64,000 bases of DNA from Chryseobacterium sp. T16E-39 (GTDB taxonomy: Bacteria > Bacteroidota > Bacteroidia > Flavobacteriales > Weeksellaceae). Shown in pieces: positions 34,617-42,461 of this stretch. The stretch is taken from the NCBI RefSeq assembly GCF_002216065.1, contig NZ_CP022282.1, forward strand, positions 1,426,001 to 1,490,000. Direction: 5' to 3'. The stretch's first letter is position 1. Each line of letters opens with the position of its first letter. The translations under genes were made by a program, and so were the position numbers. The notes beneath the pieces were generated by a model. That model was not told the origin of the DNA. It searched no databases and saw only the letters and a list, made by a program, of their open reading frames with translations.

Positions 34617-35474
34617 TTATGATTTATAAGCTTCTTCTAAATCCTTTATAATAATTTTCTGCATTTGCATCATTGCCTGCACTACTTTTTGAGCTTTGCC
34701 CTGATCAGAATCATTCATTAATTCAATCAGTCTTTTCGGTACGATCTGCCAGCTGACACCAAACTTATCCTTTAACCAGCCACACATACTTTCCCTTCCG
34801 CCATCTGAAGTGAGGGTATTCCACAAATGATCTGTTTGATTTTGATCATCAGTCATGATCACCATAGAAACTCCTTCATTGAAATCAAATTTATGATCAT
34901 ACGAAGAATCCATACAATACAGGTTGTATCCGTCTATGATAAAACTGGCATGCTGAATATTTTCCTGAGCTTCGTCTGCGTTACCGCCGTCTTGATATTT
35001 AGAAATATTTTTAATTTTAGAATTGGGAAACGTCTGAGTATAAAATTCCATTGCCTTCATTGCTTTTCCATTATTCCCATGTATAAACATCAAGGTTGGA
35101 ACTATCTTCTGATCATCATCTTTTTCTCCAAAAAATAACTGCCAATTGACACCATAACGGTCACTTACCCATCCGAATTTTCTGCTCCACGGGTAAGAAT
35201 CCAGCTCCATTAATGCTGATCCACCATCTATTAAATGATCCCAGTATCTTTGCACCTCATCTTCTGTATCACAGATTACCATAAAAGAAATGGAAGGATT
35301 TTTTTCAAATTGAGGTCCTCCATTGAGAAGCATCAGCTTTTGTCCAAACAGCTCAATATTCATGACAACAGGAGTGTCTGCAGTAATTCGTCCATTAAAG
35401 ACTTTAGAATAGAATTCTGAAGCCTGTTTTGCATCTCCGTCACACCAGAGACAAGGAAAAATATTATTATTCAT
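34617..35474 (-). CDS. Two-domain PhnB-like VOC protein (285 aa)
   Basis: Two copies of the PhnB-like (3-demethylubiquinone methyltransferase-type) VOC fold. The first has FPCLWCDGDAKQASEFYSKVFNGRI and DRYGVNWQLFFGEK; the second has TLMFIHGNNGKAMKAMEFYTQTFPNSKI and DKFGVSWQIVPKRL. These proteins lack the enzymatic activity their old name implies and most have no known substrate. It lies in a run of small ligand-binding folds on the minus strand. Both halves keep the terminal GVNWQ/GVSWQ strand, which argues for an intact duplication. Confidence 0.88.
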   Translation of the reverse strand: MNNNIFPCLWCDGDAKQASEFYSKVFNGRITADTPVVMNIELFGQKLMLLNGGPQFEKNPSISFMVICDTEDEVQRYWDHLIDGGSALMELDSYPWSRKFGWVSDRYGVNWQLFFGEKDDDQKIVPTLMFIHGNNGKAMKAMEFYTQTFPNSKIKNISKYQDGGNADEAQENIQHASFIIDGYNLYCMDSSYDHKFDFNEGVSMVIMTDDQNQTDHLWNTLTSDGGRESMCGWLKDKFGVSWQIVPKRLIELMNDSDQGKAQKVVQAMMQMQKIIIKDLEEAYKS

Positions 35475-35690
35475 GACTTATTTTTTTAGGTGAGAAATAT
35501 CGTTTTATTAGTCTGATTATACATCAATTGAACCCAATCAGGTTGGGGAGTTGTATACCAATTGATGTTTATAATTCAAAATGTGGTAGTAAGATTGTAG
35601 ATGATAAAAGCAATTGATTTTTAACATGAATCTGCTGCTTTTTTATCCAATACGGAATACAAGGCATACAGCGCCTGAACCCTTTAAATT

Positions 35691-35948
35691 CTAATTTTTA
35701 AAAGAAATCTGGTGCTCTTTCATATGGATCTTAAGTTTTTCCATTGCATTTTTTCCTATGCCATGAAGCTGTCTGATTTCATCTTCAGAATAGTCCGACA
35801 GTTTTTCAAGAGAGTCAATTTTTTCTTTTTGTAAAGCACGCCTTGCAGGCATAGCAATAACACCCTGCAAAAAAGTTCCGTGAACAACAACATGATTAAC
35901 AGCACAAATGGAACTTAAACATTTTGCCATTATTAATAGATTGATCAT
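35691..35948 (-). CDS. Helix-hairpin-helix small protein (about 53-85 aa)
   Basis: The C-terminal 53 residues, MPARRALQKEKIDSLEKLSDYSEDEIRQLHGIGKNAMEKL and so on, match the HhH/RNA-polymerase-alpha-CTD-like fold common in short DNA-binding proteins ('PARRAL...LSxYSExExLxLHGxG'). The first 32 codons (MINLLIMAKCLSSICAVNHVVVHGTFLQGVIA) do not look like the usual N-terminus, which ends IGAPARRAL. Either translation starts at the Met at 35852, or the N-terminal part has diverged. Function unknown; single-strand or double-strand DNA contact through the HhH is inferred. Confidence 0.65.
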   Translation of the reverse strand: MINLLIMAKCLSSICAVNHVVVHGTFLQGVIAMPARRALQKEKIDSLEKLSDYSEDEIRQLHGIGKNAMEKLKIHMKEHQISFKN

Positions 35949-35963
35949 GATTGTAAAAATAGT

Positions 35964-36377
35964 TTAGTGTTTTTCTACATATTTATGGAAATTATCCAAA
36001 ATGGCATACCATCCATCTCTTTGCATTTCCACAGAATTTTGTTTTTCAGGATCGAATATTTCTGTAACTTTTGTTGTATTAGAATCAATACGGTCAAAAA
36101 TCACTTCCACATTCCTGCCATCTTCCAGGTGATATTTTATTCTTTGGTTGGGAATAACGGCATCATAAACGCCTTCAAAATCGAACCCGAAACTTTTATC
36201 TTTAGCTTCCATCCTGTTTTTGAATTTCCCTCCTACTCTCAGATCATTTTCGGAACTTGGACATTGCCAGCTTTCATGAGCAAAATTCCATTTTGTAATA
36301 TGATTTGGGGTATTAAAATAATCCCACACCTTCTCAACCGGAGCTAAAATTGTAATATCTATTTTGATCGGATCCAT
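35964..36377 (-). CDS. SRPBCC (AHSA1-type) domain protein (137 aa)
   Basis: It opens IDITILAPVEKVWDYFNTPNHITKWNFAHESWQCPSSENDLRVGGKFKNRMEAKD, a textbook AHSA1 start, and ends in the amphipathic helix QRDGWYAILDNFHKYVEKH. It is one ligand-binding domain with no extra segment. It sits next to VOC and HhH genes in the same direction, and proteins of this type in Chryseobacterium are usually of unknown function. Members are often annotated as 'activator of Hsp90 ATPase 1-like', which is a fold name only. Confidence 0.86.
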   Translation of the reverse strand: MDPIKIDITILAPVEKVWDYFNTPNHITKWNFAHESWQCPSSENDLRVGGKFKNRMEAKDKSFGFDFEGVYDAVIPNQRIKYHLEDGRNVEVIFDRIDSNTTKVTEIFDPEKQNSVEMQRDGWYAILDNFHKYVEKH

Positions 36378-36406
36378 AGTTTTTAATTTCTGTGATTGGT
36401 TAAAAC

Positions 36407-36433
36407 AAGGGCAACCAATCTGCAGCTGCCCTT
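36407..36433 (-). terminator. Possible terminator of VOC gene at 36457
   Basis: AAGGGCA / TGCCCTT stem with a 13-nt loop; on the minus strand it is followed by GTTTT. Weak to moderate. Confidence 0.45.
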
Positions 36434-36456
36434 TAATAATTGAGTTAAATATAAGA

Positions 36457-36888
36457 TTATTTTGCAGATTCTTCGTTATAGTTTACCATCCAATGCACAC
36501 CATATTTGTCCTGAAAGCTTCCAAAGTAATCGCCCCAGAACTGATCTTCAATGGGCATTTCCACATTTCCGCCAGCGGAAAGTCCCTTGAAAAGCCGGTC
36601 TGCTTCTTCTTTTGATTCCGGAAATATAGAAACATAATTATTGTTTCCAACCGTCAGAGTCTGACCAAATCCGGGAACAATATCAGATGCCATCAGTAAG
36701 TCATCTCCAATAGGCAGTGCAATATGCATTACCCTGTTTTTCTCTTCTTCAGAGAGATTTTCTGTCCCGGGAGCATTTCCCATTTTATGAACCTCCCCGC
36801 GGAATTCTCCACCAAAAACTGATTTGTAAAAGTTGAATGCTTCTTCAGCTGTACCATTAAAATTAAGGTACGGATTTAATTTTGCCAT
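36457..36888 (-). CDS. PhnB-like VOC family protein (143 aa)
   Basis: A single VOC domain of the PhnB type. It opens LNPYLNFNGTAEEAFNFYKSVFGGEF and closes DQFWGDYFGSFQDKYGVHWMVNYNEE, the standard family ends. There is no second copy here, unlike 34617-35474. Metal-binding residues are not conserved clearly. It is one of five VOC proteins within 8 kb, all on the same strand. Confidence 0.88.
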   Translation of the reverse strand: MAKLNPYLNFNGTAEEAFNFYKSVFGGEFRGEVHKMGNAPGTENLSEEEKNRVMHIALPIGDDLLMASDIVPGFGQTLTVGNNNYVSIFPESKEEADRLFKGLSAGGNVEMPIEDQFWGDYFGSFQDKYGVHWMVNYNEESAK

Positions 36889-36961
36889 GATATTCGGGTT
36901 TTAAAGTTATTATTAATTGTTATCGAGTAGCTGCTTACGGGTTTTGAATTTTCGTAGAGCC

Positions 36962-37738
36962 TTAATTATTTAAAAATTTTACAACTTCATTCATAGTCAG
37001 ATCTATTAAGTTTTTATCTACATTTCCTTCGAAATCGGCCATCAAATAAGAGCCATGAGTCGCCGGAAGGATCATTACCTGGGATTTTGGAGCCAGACGC
37101 CACATTTCAATAACATGTTCTGGTTTCATGACATCCTTATCTCCGGAAATAAATAATGTAGGAAAATGCAGCGATCTTATAACATCTTCGTCCCAATCTT
37201 TAAAAGTCTGCATCCTTTTGCTGTCTTTCTCAAACATATTTTCAAGTTTTGAAAAATCAGGATTCAATTCTAAAAAATTAATTTTAAGAGGTTCTGGCAT
37301 GGAATCTAAGGTAGCTTCATCCATAGCTTCAAAAAAACCATCTATCATCCCGGTTCTTTTGAAAAATGATGATGCTATAATCAGTTTTTCTACCATTCCC
37401 GGATAAAGATGTCCGATCTGCATTACGGTATTTCCCCCGTTACTGAATCCAAGAAAGAAAGCTTTTTCAATTTTTAATTCTTTTAAAAGAGCAGCTACAT
37501 CATGAGCATCCTGTTCGAAAGTTTCAGGAGTATCCCGGTGTTCACTCAGTCCATGATTCTGTAAATCAATTCCTATAAGCTGAAATTGGGATTCCAGTCT
37601 TGAAATAACTTCCTTGAAATCAAATAAAATTGAAGATCCGCCACCATGGATTAAAACCAGAGGTTTTCCGGAACCATAAATCTCATAATACATCTCGATT
37701 CCATTGACTGTTTTATAGCCTTTTTCTCTAGGATTCAT
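36962..37738 (-). CDS. Alpha/beta hydrolase (258 aa)
   Basis: An alpha/beta-hydrolase fold. The oxyanion-hole motif is LVLIHGGGS. The nucleophile elbow is FFLGFSNGGNTV (Ser in GFSNG), the Asp is in LFISGDKDVMKPEH, and the His is in LPATHGSYL. It is about the length of esterase or haloperoxidase-like members. Its start overlaps the stop of the DinB gene (1 bp shared at 37738), so the pair is translationally coupled. Substrate unknown. Confidence 0.88.
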   Translation of the reverse strand: MNPREKGYKTVNGIEMYYEIYGSGKPLVLIHGGGSSILFDFKEVISRLESQFQLIGIDLQNHGLSEHRDTPETFEQDAHDVAALLKELKIEKAFFLGFSNGGNTVMQIGHLYPGMVEKLIIASSFFKRTGMIDGFFEAMDEATLDSMPEPLKINFLELNPDFSKLENMFEKDSKRMQTFKDWDEDVIRSLHFPTLFISGDKDVMKPEHVIEMWRLAPKSQVMILPATHGSYLMADFEGNVDKNLIDLTMNEVVKFLNN

Positions 37739-38262
37739 CAGTATTCCAAATTTTCGTGAGTATCATATTTCATTCCTGGGTACCCCAATATTTTCCGCAT
37801 CAGTCCCATTTGTCCACATAAATAGTCTTCCCTTCCCATGCACATTCCTGTGAAGTTGAGTTTATTTTCAATAAAATAAGGTGCATTCATTCCAATTTCA
37901 AAGATCTCATCAAGCTCTTCGTCTTTCGCTTCCAAAAGCTTTTGATATACTTTTGGTGAGATCGCATGAAAATTTTTCTTAAGTTCTTCCAGGCTTGGAT
38001 AATTAAAGCTTTCATCTAATGCCTTTCCCTGAAAGAAAAGTTCAGTGTAAGGATCTTCTTCCTGAAGTCCTAACACCCATCCCAGACCGTAACGCATATT
38101 GAGAAAGTTACCAGCCATCCAAACCACATGGTTTGTCTTACCGTCAATTCTTTTCATTGCATCTTCTTCCGAAATACCATCCAAAACATTTAAAAAGCTT
38201 TGGGAATGCATTCTGTAGGCAGGAATAATGACGTCTAATTTTTTTGATTTTGGTGTGTCCAT
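37738..38262 (-). CDS. DinB-family protein (174 aa)
   Basis: A four-helix bundle of the DinB/YfiT type. The first helix is IIPAYRMHSQSFLNVLDGISEEDAMKRIDGKTNHVVWMAGNFLNMRYGLGWVLG and the last is NFTGMCMGREDYLCGQMGLMRKILGYPG. In metal-dependent members His residues from helices 1 and 4 bind a divalent cation; here the expected H in the last helix is replaced (MCMGREDYLCGQMG), so the metal site is probably incomplete. These folds include thiol transferases. It is coupled to the alpha/beta hydrolase gene by a 1-bp overlap. Confidence 0.75.
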   Translation of the reverse strand: MDTPKSKKLDVIIPAYRMHSQSFLNVLDGISEEDAMKRIDGKTNHVVWMAGNFLNMRYGLGWVLGLQEEDPYTELFFQGKALDESFNYPSLEELKKNFHAISPKVYQKLLEAKDEELDEIFEIGMNAPYFIENKLNFTGMCMGREDYLCGQMGLMRKILGYPGMKYDTHENLEY

Positions 38263-38325
38263 TTTAAATGGTTTTAATTTTAATTTTTTTGAGATCCCTA
38301 TACCGGCGAAGTCTTTGAAACAGTA

Positions 38326-38787
38326 TTATTTTATTACTCCCGGTTTTCCAAGGATTCTCCTGAGATAGCCGAACTGGCCACTATGATAAATTTCATGAAG
38401 ACATAAAGTGGCAATGTCATCAATGTTCTCAGGATTTATTTTTTCGAGAGCATCAATTTTCTTTTCAAGTTTCTCCTGAGTTTTATTCAAATAGGATTTC
38501 AGGTCTTCGAAGTCTATGAATTCATCTTTCCGGTTTAAAGGAATTTCCCCTCTGTTGTAACACGAGAATTTCTCTGCGTCCCAAACCGATTCTTCCCCAA
38601 GAATATTTAAAAAGGCATTTCTGATATAGATCAGGTGACCTAAAATCCAGTTCATACAGTTGGCATCACCATTTGGAAAAATCATAGATTCCTCATGACT
38701 AATTCCTTCGATATTCATTGAAATAACTTTGTAGTTGCTGACAACTTGTAGTTTTATAATTTCAATGTCATTTGATTTTCTTTCCAT
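38326..38787 (-). CDS. DinB-family protein (153 aa)
   Basis: I start at MERKSNDIEIIKLQ, which gives a normal DinB length; the frame runs 23 codons further into the VOC gene upstream but that part is not conserved. Helix 2 shows ANCMNWILGHLIYIRNAFL (His in GHL) and the last helix shows ATLCLHEIYHSGQFGYLRRILGKPG, with His-x3-His as in metal-binding DinB proteins. The metal site therefore looks better kept than in the neighbour at 37738-38262. Function unknown. Confidence 0.78.
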   Translation of the reverse strand: MERKSNDIEIIKLQVVSNYKVISMNIEGISHEESMIFPNGDANCMNWILGHLIYIRNAFLNILGEESVWDAEKFSCYNRGEIPLNRKDEFIDFEDLKSYLNKTQEKLEKKIDALEKINPENIDDIATLCLHEIYHSGQFGYLRRILGKPGVIK

Positions 38788-38810
38788 AATAGTATATCTA
38801 GGGTGATCAA

Positions 38811-39221
38811 CTATTCCGTTGGAAATTTGGACATGTCTGCAAACATAACTTCCCATTGATGACCGTTCAGATCAGCAAAAGCACTCTGATACATCCATCC
38901 GTGATCCATAGAATCGCTGTACTTTGAACCTCCGTTGGCCAGTGCTGTGTTCACCATATGGTCTACCTCTTCCCGGCTATTGACACCTATTGCAAGAAGC
39001 ACCTGGGTGGTATCACCTTTTGCAACCGGTCTGTCGGTAAAGGTTTTTAAAAATTCTTCGGCTAAGAACATAACATAGATATTATCTTCTTTCATCACCA
39101 CACAAACTGCTTTTTCATCTGTAAACTGCTCGTTGATTTCAAAACCCAGTTTGGTCCAGAATGCTCTTGTCTCTTCAACGTTTTTTACCGGAAGGTTGAC
39201 ATAAATTTGATTGACTTTCAT
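38811..39221 (-). CDS. Glyoxalase/VOC family protein (136 aa)
   Basis: A single VOC domain. It starts KVNQIYVNLPVKNVEETRAFWTKLGFEINEQFTDEKAVCVVM and ends DLNGHQWEVMFADMS, with a Gln-Trp-Glu near the end that could bind metal with the N-terminal region. This is the lactoylglutathione-lyase-like group often called 'glyoxalase/bleomycin resistance'. It is the first gene of a compact minus-strand run (38811 down to 32241). The adjacent Crp/Fnr gene points the same way and may regulate the run. Confidence 0.88.
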   Translation of the reverse strand: MKVNQIYVNLPVKNVEETRAFWTKLGFEINEQFTDEKAVCVVMKEDNIYVMFLAEEFLKTFTDRPVAKGDTTQVLLAIGVNSREEVDHMVNTALANGGSKYSDSMDHGWMYQSAFADLNGHQWEVMFADMSKFPTE

Positions 39222-39298
39222 TTTTTGTAATTTTAGTGTTAAACTTTAAACCAAAATTACAGAGTCGATATCAGAATCATCTTGCCATAAGGCAAGAT

Positions 39299-39889
39299 TT
39301 AATTTTTCTTTGAATGGGAAACCAATTCTTTACGAATTCTGCTTAAGGAAGTGTCTGTTACTCCCAGATAGGAAGCAATCTGTTTTAGGGGGGCATATTG
39401 TATAACCTGGCATTTTTCTTCAAGAAGATTAAGGTATCTTCTAGTCGCGGATAGGGTAAACATCTCTACAGAACGCTGTTTATAAGCAAAAAGCTGCTGA
39501 GACATCCATGATCTTCCCCATTCCCTCAGATTGGGAATTTTATGAAACAGATCCTGAAAAGTATCATAATCTAATTTCCAACATTCACAATCTGTAATAC
39601 AAATGATATTTTCCTGAGAGGAAATTCTTTGAAAAAGAGAAAGTACTTCTATAATTATTTCATTTTCTGTGAAAAAATGAGTGGTTACTTCATTACCATT
39701 AAAATCATTAACAAATGATCTTGCAAGGCCTTTATCTAAAATATAATATTCATTGGCCATTTTTCCTTCTTCAAGAATAAAATCTCCTTTTTGAAAACTT
39801 ACTTTTTCATGCGCCTGAAAGATCTCATCCAGTTCTTCATGCATAAAAAACGGGAAATCATATGAAATTTCTAAAGATTTACTGCCCAT
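39299..39889 (-). CDS. Crp/Fnr-family transcriptional regulator (196 aa)
   Basis: The N-terminal cyclic-nucleotide-like sensor domain spans 1-120 (VSFQKGDFILEEGKMANEYYILDKGLARSFVNDFNGNEVTTHFFTENEIIIE). A linker helix and a C-terminal HTH follow, seen as PLKQIASYLGVTDTSLSRIRKELVSH. No Cys cluster for an iron-sulfur centre is present. It probably regulates the small-fold genes on the same strand downstream, but no binding motif was identified. Length is typical of short Bacteroidota Crp-like regulators. Confidence 0.88.
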   Translation of the reverse strand: MGSKSLEISYDFPFFMHEELDEIFQAHEKVSFQKGDFILEEGKMANEYYILDKGLARSFVNDFNGNEVTTHFFTENEIIIEVLSLFQRISSQENIICITDCECWKLDYDTFQDLFHKIPNLREWGRSWMSQQLFAYKQRSVEMFTLSATRRYLNLLEEKCQVIQYAPLKQIASYLGVTDTSLSRIRKELVSHSKKN

Positions 39890-40010
39890 GATATGAATAT
39901 TTTTTTAGAATTCTAAAATTAGAATTTTTATTGGAATTGGTTTAATAAGTTTTTAAAAATATAAAACACTCATCATATTATTGATTATAAATAAGCTCTA
40001 TCCTTCACTT

Positions 40011-40114
40011 GAGTAGGCTTTCCGAAGAAAGGCGTATCGAGAAGTTTCAGCACGGGTTCTCGATACAAAATTATTTTCCACTACGCTGCAAATGATTTCA
40101 CTCGAACTAACGAC
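40011..40114. repeat. Approximately 103-bp direct repeat, copy 1
   Basis: It begins GAGTAGGCTT and ends CTCGAACTAACGACC. Inside, GTATCGAGAA and TTCTCGATAC form a 10-bp inverted pair about 14 bp apart. Copy 2 (40165-40267) differs at only a handful of bases. It is probably a dispersed palindromic element. Confidence 0.75.
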
Positions 40115-40164
40115 CTTTAAACGATTAGCTAAAGTGACAAAAAACAATTCTCATCCATCATTTC

Positions 40165-40267
40165 GAGTAGGCTTTCGAAGAAAGACGTATCGAGAAGTTT
40201 CAGCACAGGTTCTCGATACAAAATCATTTTCCACTACATTGCAAATGATTTCACTCGAACTGACGAC
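40165..40267. repeat. Approximately 103-bp direct repeat, copy 2
   Basis: Same direction and content as copy 1, with the same internal inverted pair around GTTTCAGCAC. It ends 7 bp from the stop codon of the DUF763 gene, so it may serve as its terminator region. Confidence 0.75.
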
Positions 40268-40274
40268 TATTACT

Positions 40275-41486
40275 CTAGAACAGCGAAAGTTGAATATCGT
40301 TAGGTTTTGTCGGTTTTTTAGCGTCTCCAAAAACCGTTTTACCCCCATACTTCCATGAATTATTTCTTTCCTCTTCAATAACCTGTTGAATATCAAAATC
40401 CGGTGTAAAATCTTTTTCAGTAGTGGTTACGATCTGATGTAACTTATTTAACGTTTTAAGTTTATCAGAATTTCCTAATTTGGATTTTTCGATCCCTTTT
40501 CTAAGAATACTGATACTTTCATCATATACTTTAGTTGGAACCGGAAAAGGATGGCCATCCTTACCTCCATGAGCAAAAGAAAATCTTGCTGGATCCGAAA
40601 ATCTGGATGGCGCTCCGTGAATCACTTCGCTTACCAAAGCCAGAGACTGCATAGTCCTTGGCCCTACTCCCTCTAACATCAGCAGATCTTCAAAATTTTG
40701 TGGCTGCTGTTCGCGGGTAACATATAAGAGAGCCCCTAATCTTTTCAGATCTACATCAGAAGCCCGGACATCATGATGATCAGGAAGGATCAATCTCGAA
40801 AAGTCATTCATTATTTCAGCGGAGTCCGTATGTGAAATTTCCAGAATACCTTTTCTATTTTCTGAAGCATGTGCATCGGTAAGATTAAGAATCTTTCCTC
40901 TGTGAACGCCATTAATCCCCGTGTGCGGTTCTTCAATAAAAGATTTTATATTTCCGGAATGCCAATGATAACGCCTGGCAGTTCCGTCTGATTCATGCAT
41001 TCCCTGCTGAACAACACTCCAGCTTCCATTATCAGCCAGAATAAAATTATGCAGATACAATTGATAACCATCATGGATAGCTGTATTATCCACTTTAGCG
41101 GAGAGTTTACTTGCCTTTACCAGCTCGCTACCGTCCAAGCCCGTTTTATCAGCAATTTCGATTAGTTCTGAAGGTGTATTCCTCGAAAATTTACCTTTCC
41201 CGCCACAAATATAAATTCCAAGAGATTGAGAATTGGGATTAATAGAACGTTTTAAAGCCCCCATAACGGAAGTTGTAATCCCTGATGAATGCCAATCCAT
41301 TCCCATAACAGCTCCAAAACTTTGAAACCAAAACGGGTCTGCTAACCGGCGAAGTACCTCATCTTTACCATAATCCATCAGTATAACTTCAATCATTGAA
41401 AGTCCAAGTATAGACATCCGTTCGTATAACCATGGCGGTACTTTGCCATAGTGTAAAGGTAGATCTGCTGTTCCTGAACGTTTCAT
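40275..41486 (-). CDS. DUF763 protein with HhH motif and C-terminal clamp-binding motif (403 aa)
   Basis: The N-terminus MKRSGTADLPLHYGKVPPWLYERM is the DUF763 signature, followed by LADPFWFQSFGAVMGMDWHSSGITTSVMGALK. Mid-protein a helix-hairpin-helix-like stretch appears, EDLLMLEGVGPRTMQSLALVSEVI (about 273-296), of the type that binds DNA backbones. The last eight residues end QLSLF. This exactly matches the consensus pentapeptide (QL[SD]LF) used by polymerases and repair proteins to dock on the bacterial beta sliding clamp. DUF763 has no established function and is best known in archaea and thermophiles; the features together suggest a replication- or repair-linked DNA enzyme. It stands alone in this region with no operon partner; codon use gives no clear sign of transfer. 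Confidence 0.88.
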   Translation of the reverse strand: MKRSGTADLPLHYGKVPPWLYERMSILGLSMIEVILMDYGKDEVLRRLADPFWFQSFGAVMGMDWHSSGITTSVMGALKRSINPNSQSLGIYICGGKGKFSRNTPSELIEIADKTGLDGSELVKASKLSAKVDNTAIHDGYQLYLHNFILADNGSWSVVQQGMHESDGTARRYHWHSGNIKSFIEEPHTGINGVHRGKILNLTDAHASENRKGILEISHTDSAEIMNDFSRLILPDHHDVRASDVDLKRLGALLYVTREQQPQNFEDLLMLEGVGPRTMQSLALVSEVIHGAPSRFSDPARFSFAHGGKDGHPFPVPTKVYDESISILRKGIEKSKLGNSDKLKTLNKLHQIVTTTEKDFTPDFDIQQVIEEERNNSWKYGGKTVFGDAKKPTKPNDIQLSLF

Positions 41487-41616
41487 GTTGAAATTAAAAA
41501 TGTAAAGTTAAGGGTTATATAATAAGATTTTGATGATCAGGATCATTATTGAACGACTCATCATCTAAATGTTTAATATTAGTTTTCCCAAATAGAATTA
41601 GCCAAGGCTATTGGTT

Positions 41617-42021
41617 TCAATCAACTGAATAAAATTCAATGTCCCTATGTCTTTCTTCATTATATTTCTCATTAAAAATAATCTTATTTCCAAAAGGATC
41701 ATTAACAGTGAATGACACGGCGTCATAAAATGTCTTTTCCAGCCCGGGTCTGTTGTACTTGTATTTCTTATCAATCAGTTCTTTATGATATTCTGCTACT
41801 CCTTCTCCCCAGATGAAAACACTACTTCCAGGGGTTGAGTCTCCATGATGTTCATTTAAATGAAGAATAATATTTTCTTTTTTCACTTCCATATAAACAG
41901 GAGTATGATCTTCAAAACGATGTTCAAATGTGATCTCAAAGCCCAGCCAATCGACATAAAATTCTATGGTTTTCCGATAATCAAAAATTCTCAGAATGGG
42001 TATAATTTGTTCTGCTTTCAT
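41617..42021 (-). CDS. Bleomycin-resistance-like VOC protein (134 aa)
   Basis: A single VOC domain starting EQIIPILRIFDYRKTIEFYVDWLGFEITFEHRF and ending FTVNDPFGNKIIFNEK. It also shows IILHLNEHHGDSTPGSSVFIWGEGV, the arrangement of glyoxalase superfamily proteins that sequester bleomycin-type drugs, with length near 130 as usual. Ligand binding is not proven. The gene lies 13 bp after the neighbouring VOC gene (42034-42381) on the same strand, so the two are likely cotranscribed. Confidence 0.87.
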   Translation of the reverse strand: MKAEQIIPILRIFDYRKTIEFYVDWLGFEITFEHRFEDHTPVYMEVKKENIILHLNEHHGDSTPGSSVFIWGEGVAEYHKELIDKKYKYNRPGLEKTFYDAVSFTVNDPFGNKIIFNEKYNEERHRDIEFYSVD

Positions 42022-42033
42022 TATTTAATTTAA

Positions 42034-42381
42034 TTATTGGTGTGAAAGGATATTAATTAATTTTCCAAATGGATCTCTGACAAAGAACCTGCGTACCCCC
42101 CAGTCTTCATCCTTTAGGTCATAAGTAATTTCAAATCCGGATTTTTTGATTTTCTCATAGATAGTATCCACATCATCTACCTCAATAGAAAGATCTGGAA
42201 CCGGAGTATCATTTCCGCCCTGTACTGCAAAACTGATCTGAACTTTCGACTCTTCATCATTTCCAAATGTTTTGATCCAGCCATGATCCATGATAATCTC
42301 AAGACCTAAAATATCATGATAAAAATGATCTGCGTGAGACAGATCTTCTGTTTTGATGTTAGCGACAATTCTTCTGACCAT
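42034..42381 (-). CDS. VOC family protein (115 aa)
   Basis: A short single VOC domain: ANIKTEDLSHADHFYHDILGLEIIMDHGWIKTFG at the start and RRFFVRDPFGKLINILSHQ at the end. The DLSIEVDDVDTIYEKIKKSGFEI stretch is the middle beta-alpha unit of the fold. At 115 residues it is close to the smallest intact form. It is the upstream gene of a two-gene VOC pair and follows the alpha/beta-hydrolase gene's terminator hairpin. Confidence 0.86.
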   Translation of the reverse strand: MVRRIVANIKTEDLSHADHFYHDILGLEIIMDHGWIKTFGNDEESKVQISFAVQGGNDTPVPDLSIEVDDVDTIYEKIKKSGFEITYDLKDEDWGVRRFFVRDPFGKLINILSHQ

Positions 42382-42403
42382 ATGACATTATTATAAGCAA
42401 AAA

Positions 42404-42436
42404 GCCTTGTGAAGATACGTAGAATCATCACAAGGC
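42404..42436 (-). terminator. Terminator of alpha/beta hydrolase gene at 42462
   Basis: GCCTTGTGA / TCACAAGGC with a 15-nt loop; on the minus strand a TTTTT follows. It separates the hydrolase gene from the two VOC genes downstream. Confidence 0.7.
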
Positions 42437-42461
42437 ATACAAGTATTTTTTACAATTTATG

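Larger units (their letters stand above)
39890..40274. other. Repeat-containing spacer
   Basis: 385 bp without a credible gene, holding two copies of an approximately 103-bp direct repeat (40011-40114 and 40165-40267). Open frames crossing it are artefacts of the repeats. Confidence 0.6.

Noticed and set aside
34617..35474. Calling the two-domain VOC protein a ubiquinone methyltransferase
   Set aside because: The old PhnB-type name is a misannotation; there is no methyltransferase fold in the chain.
40011..40267. The direct repeats as a CRISPR array
   Set aside because: Only two units, about 103 bp each, with one 50-bp gap and no spacer pattern or cas genes nearby.
40092..40358. 88- and 81-codon frames over the repeat region
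   Set aside because: They translate the direct repeats and the opposite strand of the DUF763 gene end.
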